Positions 1-11,156 of a stretch of DNA of 64,000 bases are shown here, in pieces. The notes below the pieces were generated by a model that saw nothing but the letters and a program-made list of their open reading frames with translations, did no database searches and was not told the origin of the DNA. How positions within the stretch are numbered: the first letter of the stretch is position 1; the number at the start of each line of letters is the position of its first letter. The stretch comes from Blastomussa wellsi (lineage: Eukaryota; Cnidaria; Anthozoa; Scleractinia; Plerogyridae). The translations under genes were made by a program, and so were the position numbers. The stretch lies in NCBI GenBank assembly GCA_947652115.1, contig OX393570.1:1731421-1795420 (forward strand). Direction: 5' to 3'.

Positions 1-538
1 TGAGGTTTTAACAAAAGAAATTATTTCACGTGATAGTTATAGCCAGCAAGATACTGTACCATTGACTATGTACCACCTCATGTCCAATACACACTGATGG
101 AGTAATTGTTAAAAAATCGACTAGACAGCAGTTAGATCAGGATAAATGGTGTAGGATAATTGCGGGTATCTGCCTCACTTGCACCAAGGATGAAAATGAG
201 TGGGCGAGTGATCACAAATGTCAAATGATGCATCAAAATTATGATAGAAAACATGAAGAGGCTGTTGAAGTTGCATTTACAATCAAATTGAGGTATATTT
301 TCTTGATAAAAAATATTTTACCAAGAGGTAGATAAGGTGTATATTTTGGAACATGCCCAATAACAAAAATCCGTATTGTTTTTATCTGTGACTGGATAAG
401 GAGGAAATTGAGAGCCTATTTATTTCCCACAAGAAATTAGTAAAAAATGCTCCCCTGAGGAAAAATAATAGTGAAGAACATGATTTTAATTTTTCTAACG
501 ATGGTAGTCTAAAAAAATGAATGAATAGAGGGGGTAAA

Positions 539-573
<35 letters not shown>

Positions 574-1575
574 GTATAACAATATAATTTGGTTTTATCA
601 ACTGGGTTGATAATGTGAATTGGCCACCGTAAAGAGTTTCAAGAGCTGACGTTTGTTTATTTTCGGCATAGTCTGGCCTTTCAATGGTTTACATTCTAAA
701 AGCACGCGAATGTACGCGGATATGTTGACCGGCAAAAATTTGTAACACGATACGTCAAAGATTATGAAACCGGCTCCTCTAAGTGATAAATTACACCGAA
801 AATAAAAATCGCAACTCTTGTTCGCATCAATATATTCCAGTTAAAATGAACGAAAATTGTCGCTGTTATATTTCTGATCATTTCTCTATCTTCCCCAACA
901 ACAAACTGAAATAAGGATTCATTTTTTGGGAATACCCATTCACTTCATAAAACGAAAATCGATATTCTGTTTGCATGAAACAGCTGCGACCTCAAGAAGT
1001 GCTTACCGTAATACCGCAAAACATGAAAATGTCAACAGTCCGAAAATAATTTCGAAATGATTCCTTTTTTCGTGTGTACCCAAAGGGTCTTAATTAAAGT
1101 TCATTCCTCTTTACGAAACGAAAGTAATAACTTGATCTTCATGCAAGGAAAACGATTGCAGAAAACCATTGAAGAGAGGACCTCTTTTGACAGAAAAACT
1201 TGTTTCAACGCACAAGATGTGCCGAACTTTTCGGTATACTGTAAATATAAATCAATACAGATTTAAATTACAAAAAGCGAGCTATTGCTAGCAAACCATT
1301 ATCAAAGTATCAAACTTTTTGTTCTTATCGGTTTGTTGAAAGACCCAAATCCCAATTGCTAAATTCGAAAGGGACATCGACGTGTCGAGTTTGATGACTT
1401 TAATTACGAATTCGAAGATCTTGTAGTTCGGTATAAAAGCTACTCAGAGTTGATACACAGCGCTCTTTACAAGTAATAATCAGTCAGGTATAGCTAGGTG
1501 CTTTAGTAAACGAAGAATATATAGAGAGGAAGTTTGTGGGCGAAAGATCATTCGGTAAACACTGTGCACAATAAA
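1..1575. other. Left flank, no firm gene
   Basis: AT-rich sequence before the protease exon. A frame on the plus strand is open from about 72 to 292 and ends at an AG/GTATAT donor-like site; it has several Cys and His but matches no family I recognise and has no clear acceptor. A dispersed repeat lies at about 523-651 (separate entry). No later protease exon was found on the minus strand here, so that gene's next exon must be beyond the left edge or behind a long intron. Confidence 0.4.
523..651 (+). repeat. Dispersed repeat, copy 1 (rearranged)
   Basis: Bases 523-570 match 34805-34850 in the same orientation (the stretch with GAGGGGGTA and CTGTGGTGCTGCGT). Bases 580-651 match 34890-34960 in the opposite orientation (the stretch with ATCAACTGGGTTGATAA). 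The two halves therefore lie in opposite relative orientation in the two copies. No coding sequence; class unknown. Confidence 0.6.
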
Positions 1576-1590
1576 TTAGTTATCGCTACT

Positions 1591-1821
1591 CACTCTCTGT
1601 GCGGGAGTCCCAAGATCTGTCGCAATGTAATATCCTTGACCAGGACGGCCTTTCAGATTTTCAGTTGGATTTCCACGACTGTCTCGCAAATCCCTTTTCG
1701 TTCTTAGAAGAGGAACGCTATAGCTACCTTTCTTGGCAGGTTTTTCTTCCCAGCTCGCGCCGATGGCGCTCAAAATTAGCACCACGACGAAAACACATGA
1801 TGGCGAGGACATTTTGCGCAT
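1591..1821 (-). CDS. BACE-like aspartic protease, first coding exon only (partial gene)
   Basis: First coding exon of a membrane aspartic protease of the beta-secretase/memapsin type. Translation from ATG at 1821 gives a hydrophobic signal peptide (about residues 5-23), a basic propeptide-like stretch, then NLKGRPGQGYYIATDLGTPAQ, which parallels the NLRGKSGQGYY...GSPPQ start of BACE catalytic domains. The exon ends after AGA at a GTGAGT donor (1591/1590), phase 0, just before the expected ILVDTGS catalytic motif, which must lie in the next exon and is not in the window. Such enzymes cleave type I membrane proteins in endosomal/secretory compartments. A complete transposon begins only about 0.5 kb upstream of the ATG, so promoter sequence may be displaced. 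A cathepsin D-like enzyme is the alternative; the GQGYY lead-in favours BACE. Confidence 0.65.
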
Positions 1822-2312
1822 TCCGCGAACCCACCGGGTTCACCTCGATATGTTGTTTTGATCTTCGGCTACATGGAAATGCTCAGCAGCATATATTTTG
1901 CCAACACCCCTCATGGAAAAGATAGCACTGAAACTTTTAAATTGTTTTTCCGCAATTACTGCTTCCTCACGCCATCTTGAAGTTTTTTCGCCAAGGCGCG
2001 GTTTCCATGGACTGCTGCACTTTGCAAGTTCCACTTCCGGTTCAAGGCATCACAGCCAAATATAGAGTATGAACATTACCTGTGAATGAACATCATGTCC
2101 CTACAATATTCGTGGTCGTCCTTTCTTTCACTTTTCTTTTGAATCAGCTTAGGTAAATGCAATTTGCCTGGAACAATTTTCGCTGAAAGGGTACGACTTT
2201 GCATGCGCGGTTTCCACGCCCGCGGAAAACCTCTGGTGCCCATGATCGATAGCAAAAATCGACCGGAAACGCCCCGTTTCCAGTCACGTATGTCAGTCGT
2301 GATTTGTTGACT
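1822..2312. promoter_or_regulatory. Presumed 5' UTR/promoter side of the BACE-like gene
   Basis: About 490 bases between the protease ATG (minus strand) and the left end of the large transposon. Relatively GC-rich compared with its surroundings, consistent with a promoter-proximal region, but no TATA box or defined motif stands out. A small open frame at 1840-2034 is not convincing as a gene. Confidence 0.3.
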
Positions 2313-2315
2313 TCA

Positions 2316-2905
2316 TAGTCTGGGAGCAAATGTACTCCCGTGGGAATTTTGTGCTGAAAGCAAACCACTGGCCTAGGAATGTTCACTGGGACCTACTAGA
2401 CATGAAAAGTTTTGGTGGCAACTATGCAACTTGCTAGGACGGGATTTATAGAGGTTTTAAATTATCACGTGCGGAGGCCAGCATGGAAACGAGGCTGTAA
2501 TAGAAAATCACTTATAACTCCCGTTAACATACATTGTTGGTTACCAAAATTTCCTCCAATGCATATTTCATTTTACTAAACTTAGGTTTGGAGGAATTCT
2601 TATTTAGTAGGTGGTCACGTGACCATTAAGCATGAAAACGAGGCTATTTATCAAAATCCCTTATAACTTCCATAAACATACGTCGTTGGTTACCAAACTT
2701 TCCTCCAGTGCATATTTCATTTCCCTAAACTTTGTTTTGGTACAAATTTTTACTAATAGGTGCTCACGTGACTATTTAGCATGAAATCGAGGCTGCTATA
2801 GAAAATCACTTAAAACTCCCACAAACAAACTACTGTTTATTTCCACACTTGCCTACAGTCTATATTTCATTGCTCTAAACTTCGTTTTGGTACAAATAAA
2901 ATATC
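2316..2905 (+). repeat. Left long terminal inverted repeat with internal tandem units
   Basis: The outer part (2316-2500) mirrors 8980-9160 closely; the segment with ACATGAAAAGTTTTGGTGGC is identical at both ends. Inward of this are three imperfect units of about 147 bp (starting near 2473, 2611 and 2759), each with a GCATG(G/A)AA(A/T)CGAGGCT core, a TTGGTTACCAAA-type motif in the first two, and a TTTCATT...CTAAACTT tail. CACGTGAC recurs at unit junctions. Confidence 0.75.
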
Positions 2906-2949
2906 TTATTTTATCTACTTAGCACTGTTTACTGCAGATCCTTGCAGCT

Positions 2950-5900
2950 TTACTCAGCCTCTGACTCATCGCTACTCTCTTCCTCATCACTGGCGTAAAA
3001 ATCGTCATCTTGCTTGTTCTCGCATTCACTCTCATCAGAACAACCACACAGGTCTGTACAAAGAAGGCCAGCCTTGCGGCACTGGCATCGATTGGACGAG
3101 CATCGCTCCTTTGAGCATCTGCACTTCACAAGGTGGATTATAGCCTCGGGCGCCGGTGCCAGAGTTGTCATTACAGGTTCCCATTCCCCGTTCTCCATTG
3201 CCCATCCATAATCCCTTGGCGATGGCAGCACAGGATTTGGTACAGCATCCTTGTTCCAAACCATCAACTGGAAATGAGCCCGCAGTATAGCTTGGTGTAG
3301 GGCAGCTTGTGTTGGAGGCAATCTGTCAGATTCTGCTTGCTTCTTTCTAAAGAGGAACCACCTGAGCTGCTTGACTGTTGTTATGTCTGTCTTCGGTACA
3401 TACAGCTGACAAACAAACCTCTCAATTGGAACTTTGATGTCATCATCAGGCTGTTCATCTCGACCAAGGTTAGCAAGAGCACTAAGGATGGAATCGTCTG
3501 CTTCCTGAAACTCTTTCCAACAAGTAATCTTCCCCTTTCCAGAAAAGCTGCCAGTATTATCAGCTCCTGTGATGGCATGAAATGCAGGCAGCGCAGCTGT
3601 CTTGGCGAGGCCAAGGGCTTCAACAATCGGCCGGAGCTTAATTGAACGTTGATTTGCACCCCTTCCAGTAACAAATGTGGTTTTTGGACACATCTCTGCA
3701 TACCGCCTGATTGCCAGCACAAGAACATCTGTATCAGGTGAATGAATTGAGAGTTCGGTGGCACCGTCAGCAGTGGCATCAAGGGCATGCAGTATTATCT
3801 TCGTATCAGCCTCCTCATGGTCACTTTGAAGATGCCCCACGTCTTTGTGTGTTGCTCGGCATTGTTTTCCCCATGCGACAACAACCTGTTTTCCAGCAGC
3901 CCGGCCATGCTCATTCACTTTCTTTGCAAGAAAGGCGGATAGCTCCTCCTTGGTCTTGGTATGTGAGAGCAGTTTCTTCAATGCTACTTTTCCAATATGA
4001 GTTGTATCGGTAATGTGGTAATAAATAGGATTTTCGGATCCTTGTCTTCTGGCTCGTGTGGCCGATTTCAAAGATGATTGGACATCGTATCTATCAAAGA
4101 TCACGCGAAGCTCTTGGTGGTCATCGTATTTAGTAAATAGGCGATTGCTAAAGTGCTCTGCCAGGTGATTGCAAGTCTTTATCCAGTCTGGTTTGTCCAA
4201 GGACTGAACCTCAGCCATTGCATCAACGATAGCCACCTTGACGTGCACATTGGTTTGGTCGTTACTAGTTTCAGACGTTACTTCGCCAGAGGAATCCCCC
4301 TTGAGTTTCTCCAGAATTTGCATTAGAGCACTCTTGCATGAGCAGTGCAACATGGTTCCATCAGGGGCAAACAAGGACCTTGGGACCACCGAGAATTCAT
4401 ACATGCCGACTGCTTCTTTGATGTCTACTTCTGGTCGGCTCTTGCAAATCAACAAAAGACGAGCAAAAAGAGACCTGTCTTCCTTCAGCTCTATAACTTT
4501 GTCCGCGGCTTTCACCTTCAGGACTTTGCCACCACTTTTCCACGTTTGGAGCTTTTTCTTTGTCATGGTCGACCAGAGGTTGACTTTCCCTGATTTGAGC
4601 CGATCGTCTACAAATGTCTGGAAGAGTTTTACACCAATTTCCCTCTGTTGCGACAAATCGCTCCTGATTTTCTCCGACATCACCACTTTGGTGACTAGGT
4701 TGTAAAGGTCAGCGTTAGATGAATCATCACTTAGTGCGAAAGGATTTTTAAAGCGCTTAATCGTTGCCACCAATTGATGTACAGCTTTCTCCTCGCGTGC
4801 TACGATAGCTGCTGAAAGGTTATGATGATGTTCTGGGGTTTCAGAAGGCAGACCCGCCATGGATTTTGCTTCTGTGGCCAGTCTTGCCAGCTCTGGAGCA
4901 ATTAGGAAGAACTTCGTTCTTGCACTTTCATTCAGTGTAATGCCAACCAGTCCTCCAGACACCTTCATGGAACGGTTTAGGTATTCTAAGGCGTTGTCAG
5001 CTCCAACGGCGCAAAAAGACACTTCCTCGTTCTTGTTCACAACCCAGTTTCCATTCATGAATTCCTTGTGTATCTCGTGATCGGATACCTCCAGAGAAGC
5101 CATCTCAGCGAGGTAGACTGGAATCATCCGTGCGTAATTGATCTTGTCGTGTGCAAAGAAATACGGGGTAAACAGTTCCAGTGTGACCAAATGCAATTCC
5201 CAGTCACCGCTTCGAACTGATCTAATAAATGCAAACATTTGCATCACCATACGCATGTAGTGGCGCATCACTACAAACAAAGGATTGCTGATATTTGCTT
5301 TATCAAACTCTGTCATCTTCTCGATGACTTCAGAGGAACTGATGGTGTCGATCAAACTCTGATGAGCTCTCACAATTCTCTCTCTCTTTCCCTCTTTGCA
5401 TGCATCACAGACCTCCCTTGACAAATTCTCGAGGCACTGGCGCAATTCCGGTAAATTCTTCAGAAATTCGTCTATGTACAGTGCAAACAAAGCCTGCAAT
5501 GTGGTCATGTGTGCATTTTCACCTCTTTTTACGTGCTTTCCATCGAGAATCTGTTTCACAGTGGAAGGGCCATACAGTTCCGACTCTATCCAGCACATAT
5601 CTATTCCGCTACTCTCGATATACCCTCCAATCGTCTTCAGCATAGCCATTACAATGTGCAACTCGCCAGGTCGTAGTACAATGTGATTTAGGTCATTCCG
5701 TGCCATCTGTAACTTCTTGGCTGGGAGATACAGCCCCATGTCTAGGGATACAATGGTCTTCCTTTCTGGGCCAACTACTCTGGCAGATATATGTTGAGCT
5801 TGCATTAGAACAGTTAATAATGTGCTCCACTCATGTGCAGGATGTGCCAGCAAGGGTGGTGCGCCAACGCGCGTGACAGAAAGCACTTCATTGACTAACG

Positions 5901-8035
5901 AATTATAACCAGACCACACAGGCACACGAGTTTGGTCATCTTCATTTTCGACTTGGGCTCCACTTAGGTTACACGACAGAAGCCAGGCAAATTCATTGCG
6001 GCTCACAATTATGGGTATCTCGTGCTCTTTTAGAACACCAAATGTAGGATGCACGGGAACGACAGGTTTGGAAGGCGGTGCCGGACATTCAAGTATGGAT
6101 GTAAGAGAATCAGGCAGATCTGTTATCGAGCGGCAGGAATTAGTCGATTCTTCTAGCCTAAATGAGACGAAGGAAGTGTTATTTTCATATACATGTATTC
6201 CAAAAAAATATGCAGTGTTCATTAAACACGATGTGCCTCATTACCTTAATACCGGTGGCTCATCATCCGGGTCAGTCTTCTGGTATATTGCCATAGCTGT
6301 ACCATGCAGAGTGCGCTTCCCGTCAGGAGTGTCCTCAGCGAAATCGATGTTATCAATTGCAAAGAAGATGTGTCTTCCTCTTACGATATCAGGTGGGAGG
6401 TAAATACCGCCTTCCTTTTCCATCCGTTGAAGGACAGCTTTTTCAATTTGAGACTCTACTCGTAAAAGACGATTATATTCAACAGCCATCCCAAAGCCAT
6501 GCAGGAGATTGACAATTTCCTTGCTTCTAATTGCCTGGTGGATAGCGAGACTTACAGCAAGCTGCTGAGGCATCTCACGGGTGGAGTAGATAGCTTGGGA
6601 TTTCTTGTTTTTCACTTGCCGTTCAGACAGACACATAGACACCGTACTCTGAGCTAGGTACATTGCCCGCTTATGCACTTCGTTGCACTTCTCTTCATCT
6701 GATAATTTGGTGTTTGGGCCTTGAATAATCCATCTGAAGAAGCAGTGAAGCTCCTCGGGACATTGCGTGTGAGATAACGTATCAAGAGAGCCAGAGAAAA
6801 CCCACTTTTCACTTTTATTTATCACCTTCCGCAATATTGACGCGGCATCGTAGAGAGTTTTCATGTTACTTGTAGCGTCTTCATTCAAGGACTCTGATAA
6901 GTGAATAGCACTGTCTCTAGACTGCTTAACACTGACTCTCTCAGGCTCATTCACTCGTTTAGGCTTATGGAATTCTACTCCTTCCACCTCTCTTTGAACA
7001 AGTTCTTTGGTTGCTTTTCGGTTCCATGATTTCGATTTCACGTTGTTCTCACGACAAATACATTCAAATGCATCCTGTAGCTCAGCCATATTCACAACCT
7101 GCCCACTTTTCAGGGCAATTTCTGTCATGGTCAGAAACTCTATCTTAGCTGCTATCGCACCGGTTCGCTCTATCGGATTCTCTGTGGCAGGCGGCTTTCG
7201 AAGAACTCCCGTGACGTACTTCGCCCAGCAATTCTTGTGATACTTTATATCTATAGCATGCGCATCTTGACTATCCAGTGCAGTAGAGAGCTTTACAAGA
7301 AGCTTTGGGTCATCTAACCTCTTTACTGCAGCGTCTAACGAACTGCCAGCAGACGTAGTGGACACCATGTGCAGTGGCTGTTGATATCTTGCCTTACCAT
7401 CGCAAAAAAAGCAGGCATCCCGGTCATAAGGAACAGTCATTGAACGGGTTAACAGTCCCTGTTGTAAGATAGATGGAAAATTGAAAAAACTATTTCTTTT
7501 CAAGAAATGCGAAGAAGTTTATGCGTGAACTCCTATATAACTCAATTTGTTTCATAATATCTCTACATATTTCTAAAAATAATGCATAAAGTGATAAGTA
7601 CAAATGCATTGGAAGTTCAAAGATTGAAATTGAAATTACCAGCACAAAAATATGAAAACAGTAGAATTACAACTATGAACTATAAGAACTAAAATATACC
7701 TGAGGACTGCCACTTGATTTTCGCTTGGATTCACTTGGCCCAGCTATTTCCCTTTCGAACTTTTCTCTTTCTCTCTTTAACATTCCCGAGTGTGTAGTAT
7801 CCTGATAGCATTTCCTGTGCCAGGTCACCTTTTCTGCAAGTTCTTCAGATGGAATGTCCTTCAAAACTGACCACAACTTTGTTGACTTCACATCTCCATA
7901 AAAAGAACGTTCTTTTATTGCATTAACTAATTTTTCGTGAGAACTTGGGTTTTCAACAAGATCATCTAGTGTTTTTGTCTGACAAATGATGCACAACTGA
8001 AAATCTACAGATCCAGGTTCCGCTAACTTTTCCAT
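2950..8035 (-). CDS. Academ-like transposase: zinc fingers + XPG-like nuclease + CXC domain
   Basis: Single gene of three exons: 8035-7700, 7458-6245, 6157-2950 (stop included), joined at canonical GT-AG sites with matching phase; predicted product 1585 residues. Near the N terminus are two similar CxxC...HxxxC modules (CIIC...HRKC, residues ~15-95; CFFC...HKNC, ~127-205), probably zinc binding. The middle is long and without recognised domains. At about residues 1294-1400 are HEEADT, DTDVLVL and TGADNTGSFSGKGK, laid out like the acidic motif and helix-hairpin segment of XPG/FEN1 (PIN-like) nucleases. At ~1525-1570 is a tesmin/TSO1-type CXC motif (C-x-C-x4-C-x4-C-x-C-x6-C-x3-C-x-C), followed by an acidic tail. 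Role inferred: excision and insertion of the element; the transposase active site itself is not identified. It lies wholly inside the 2316-9160 inverted ends. Confidence 0.75.
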
Positions 8036-8479
8036 ACTTCACTTTACTTCATTTTTTATCACTACATCCTCTGTAAGTAAAGATGGCGGCTCTCTAATCT
8101 GATGATAATTACCGCTGACCTAAAAGAACTGGGGCACCTGGAATCCAGGCTTTCTCTGGTAAATACGTCTCACGATCTTATCAGCAACAAAAAATATCAT
8201 AACTACGATCGGCATGCACATCAAACAAGCAAGAATGACTTTCTACCGGAGGAAAATCGGAAATCCAGTATAATTTATCAATTTGAGGTCATAGAAATGT
8301 TACAAGTACTGACATTGTCCTGTGAGCTAAATTTTGGTATTAAAAGTCCGGCCATCATTTTTGAAGAGAGCTCTTTTCCATAAGCTGTGTTGGATAGGAT
8401 TAGCACGTTTCCCCTTCCCGTCCCTCTTATCCGCTCTTTAAAAACTGATCAAAATACAACATGGGCCATTTTCAGAGGG

Positions 8480-9160
8480 ATAATACCAGCCTCGTTTCTA
8501 TGTTTATCGGATGATATGATTGTTATTTTAATAAAGTTAGTCAATTTCAAACAATTACGAGTATGTATTCATTTATTATTTAGGTTTCCAAGTTTCCTGA
8601 AACCATTGCTTTTTTGCTAATGGAAGTTGTCGGTAGTTTGGTAAGCAATGGTATTAGAATACTTTTATTCCGGCCTCGTTTTCATGCCATATTGTCACGC
8701 GTCCACCAACTTAATAAAAACTCGATGAAAACCAAGTTTAAAGTAATGAAATATATACATTGGAGGAAAATTTGGTAACCAACGATGTATGTTTATGGGA
8801 CTTGTAAGTGATTTTTTATTATAGCCTCGTTTCCATGCTATATAGTCACGTGACCACCTTTTTATACAAATTTGACCACAAATTATTTTAGTGAAACAAA
8901 ATATACATTACAGGAAAGTTTAGTAACTAACAATGTATGTAACAGACATTTGAAGGCATGTTTTATTCCAGCCTCGTTTCCATGCTGGCCTCCACACATG
9001 AAAATTTAAAACCTCCCTAAATCCCGTCTTAGCAAGTTACAAAGTTGCCACCAAAACTTTTCATGTCTACTAGGTCCTAGTGAACATTTCTAGACCAGTT
9101 GTTTGCTTTCAGCACAAAATTCCCACGGGACCTTATTTTCTGACATTTGCTCCCAGACTA
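8480..9160 (-). repeat. Right long terminal inverted repeat with internal tandem units
   Basis: Inverted counterpart of 2316-2905. The GCCTCGTTT(C/T)(C/T)ATG core recurs near 8490, 8672, 8823 and 8971, about 150-180 bp apart, so this arm carries one more unit than the left arm. The outermost 180 bp match the left end best, with a few bases inserted near 9132-9142. Confidence 0.7.
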
Positions 9161-9163
9161 TCA

Positions 9164-10685
9164 TTGCAAAATTAGAAAGAAAGGAAAATAAAAATAAATA
9201 AACTTCTCAACTCAGTCTACACGTCCAGCTCCCACCATCTTCATCTTTCATAAAACTGTTTATTTATTTATAACAGTTCAACCGGTGTAGCTACCTGTAC
9301 ACGTACCTGAAAAAGTCGAAAATGATACAAAAAATATGTAGAAAACAGAACAAATATGAAAAAATGAAAAAATGAATAAAAAGAAAAAAAAACATATATC
9401 ACAGATGGTGAGGAAAACCTTATCCATCCGACATATCTAGCGTTCCGAAGTGTCGTCTTGAGCTTCTTCCGTCAACCTGCGGAATGGAAATCAACTTAAT
9501 ACAGAAATCCGATAGTACAGCCCAAAGCAGCAAGGGACAGATGTCAACGAAGGATCTATAAGAGATCTACAGTAATCAGCCAAAAAATGAAATATACATA
9601 AACAATACAATAAGGCTGTTACTAAGCGAAAAATATAGACTTTGTGAGACACCAATACGACCAAAAGAGCTGGCGTAATTTGCCTCAAGTCAATTAACTT
9701 CCCTTTTTGGCTAAAATATGCCCGCATATGTCCCTTGATGAATTGAAACGAGAAGTGGGTAGGTAGCGTCAGGCTGATGATAAAGAACATTGAGGGCCTC
9801 AAGAAGGGGGTGGGGGGAAGCTGTGAGGCAATGGGATATTTGGAAAATTGTGCGTACCTTTGGAAAAAAATTCCACTACCACCTCACCCTTTTGCATCAA
9901 CAAACAGAATGCGACAAAAGGGCAATATTTTGTCTTGCACTCGCCGCCTCTTTATATTAAAGTATCTGTAATCGATATATTGGCCATTTGTTAAGTTCCC
10001 ACGGGACTGAAAACGTCAATATCACCCCACAAAGATGCATTTTCACTGTAACAAACCATTAATAATTTCCGGATCTAGAACCTAGGCCGACAGGCTGAAA
10101 TTTGGCATTTAATTACCTAAAAATATAAGAACTTGTTCAGACTGGCAAAGAAAAATAGGTTCTTAAACAAAAAGATGGTCAGGATTCTGGATTTTAATTG
10201 TTTGAGAAACTTCTGACAAAAAGCTGTTGTGTATATGTTTTCTTTGATTTACATCTTTTTAGATTTTCACTAGAAATAGGTTTTTCATAAAGCTACCGTG
10301 CAATACGATTCAGTTAAAAATATAAAGATCTTATAAATTAATCTGTATCGATCTGTATCGATGTTAGTCTTGGACCTTCTTGGACAAGGCGACCATTTTA
10401 ATATTGAACATACAAGTGCTTAACCATTATAGCTATTAGTAGTACAATATTTCTTCCAATGGTTACACTGTACGACAATCTCTGAAAAATAACCAATAAA
10501 ACGTCAGCTAATGCTGGGATGCAACGCAGCATGCCAAAAGCCAACGGCTTCGAAGGAGAACAGACAAAACAAGGCATTTGACAACAGTTTTCGTCTTGAC
10601 GACATCCATATAAAAGTTTGTTATTGGGGGTGCTTGTACAGAGCTCTGATGAGTTACCAGAGGAAGAATGACACCAATCAGTACG
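9164..10685. other. Intergenic, no gene seen
   Basis: AT-rich sequence between the transposon and the SID1-family gene. It contains A-rich low-complexity runs (about 9340-9400) and short open frames with no family resemblance. Nothing supports a gene. Confidence 0.5.
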
Positions 10686-10879
10686 TGACTTACCTTGTGT
10701 TTTCCTTACGTTATTTTGATGTCTCTGTGGTCCTGGAGTCGATTTAAAGACAGTTAGGCGAGTTTTTTCGCTTTACTCGTAGGCAAAACCTCAGAAGGTA
10801 AACTCGCCTAAATGTCTTTAAATCGACTTCAGGGCCACAGAGATATCAAAACAACGTAAGGAAAACACAAGGTAAGTCA
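10686..10879. repeat. Near-perfect inverted repeat (foldback)
   Basis: Arms at 10686-10763 and 10802-10879 are reverse complements with a few mismatches, separated by ~38 bases. The outer ends read TGACTTACCTTGTG / CACAAGGTAAGTCA and the inner ends TTAGGCGAGT / ACTCGCCTAA. It is the structure of a small foldback or MITE-type element, about 280 bp upstream of the next gene's start codon. No target duplication was recognised. Confidence 0.65.
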
Positions 10880-11156
10880 TTTTAATTTGCATTCTTTTCC
10901 ATTTGTAAAATTTAGGGCAATGTCACATAAAACACATACAACGTATGGGCTGTCTGTGGTTGCAGGGGGCTGGAAGAGAGAGAGACCCTGGGAATGAGGT
11001 TGAATCTCCATCATGCTCTGCGAGCCTTACCGGAAGTGACGCTTGCCATCCTGGTAAACAAGATGTCGGCCATGACGGAGGCGTACACTACGGGAAGTTC
11101 AGGTTGAGAGGTGACAACCCTCAGATTTCACGTGGATAGAACCCAATATTCCGACC

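Larger units (their letters stand above)
2316..9160 (-). mobile_element. Complete Academ-like DNA transposon, 6845 bp
   Basis: The element starts with TAGTCTGGGAGCAAATG at 2316 and ends with its inverted copy at 9160, flanked on both sides by TCA (2313-2315 and 9161-9163), a 3-bp target duplication. The ends are long inverted repeats (about 590-680 bp). The interior encodes one three-exon gene on the minus strand with no stop or frameshift, giving a 1585-residue protein with an XPG/FEN1-like nuclease motif pair and a C-terminal eight-cysteine CXC motif. Known for the family: Academ elements carry 3-4 bp duplications, a Cys8 zinc finger and an XPG-type nuclease. Class assignment is by these features, not by alignment. 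The intact gene, matching ends and readable duplication suggest recent insertion. Confidence 0.7.

Noticed and set aside
3014..6403. Several plus-strand open frames opposite the large transposase exon
   Set aside because: Shadow frames of the minus-strand coding exon; no domains and unlikely codon use.
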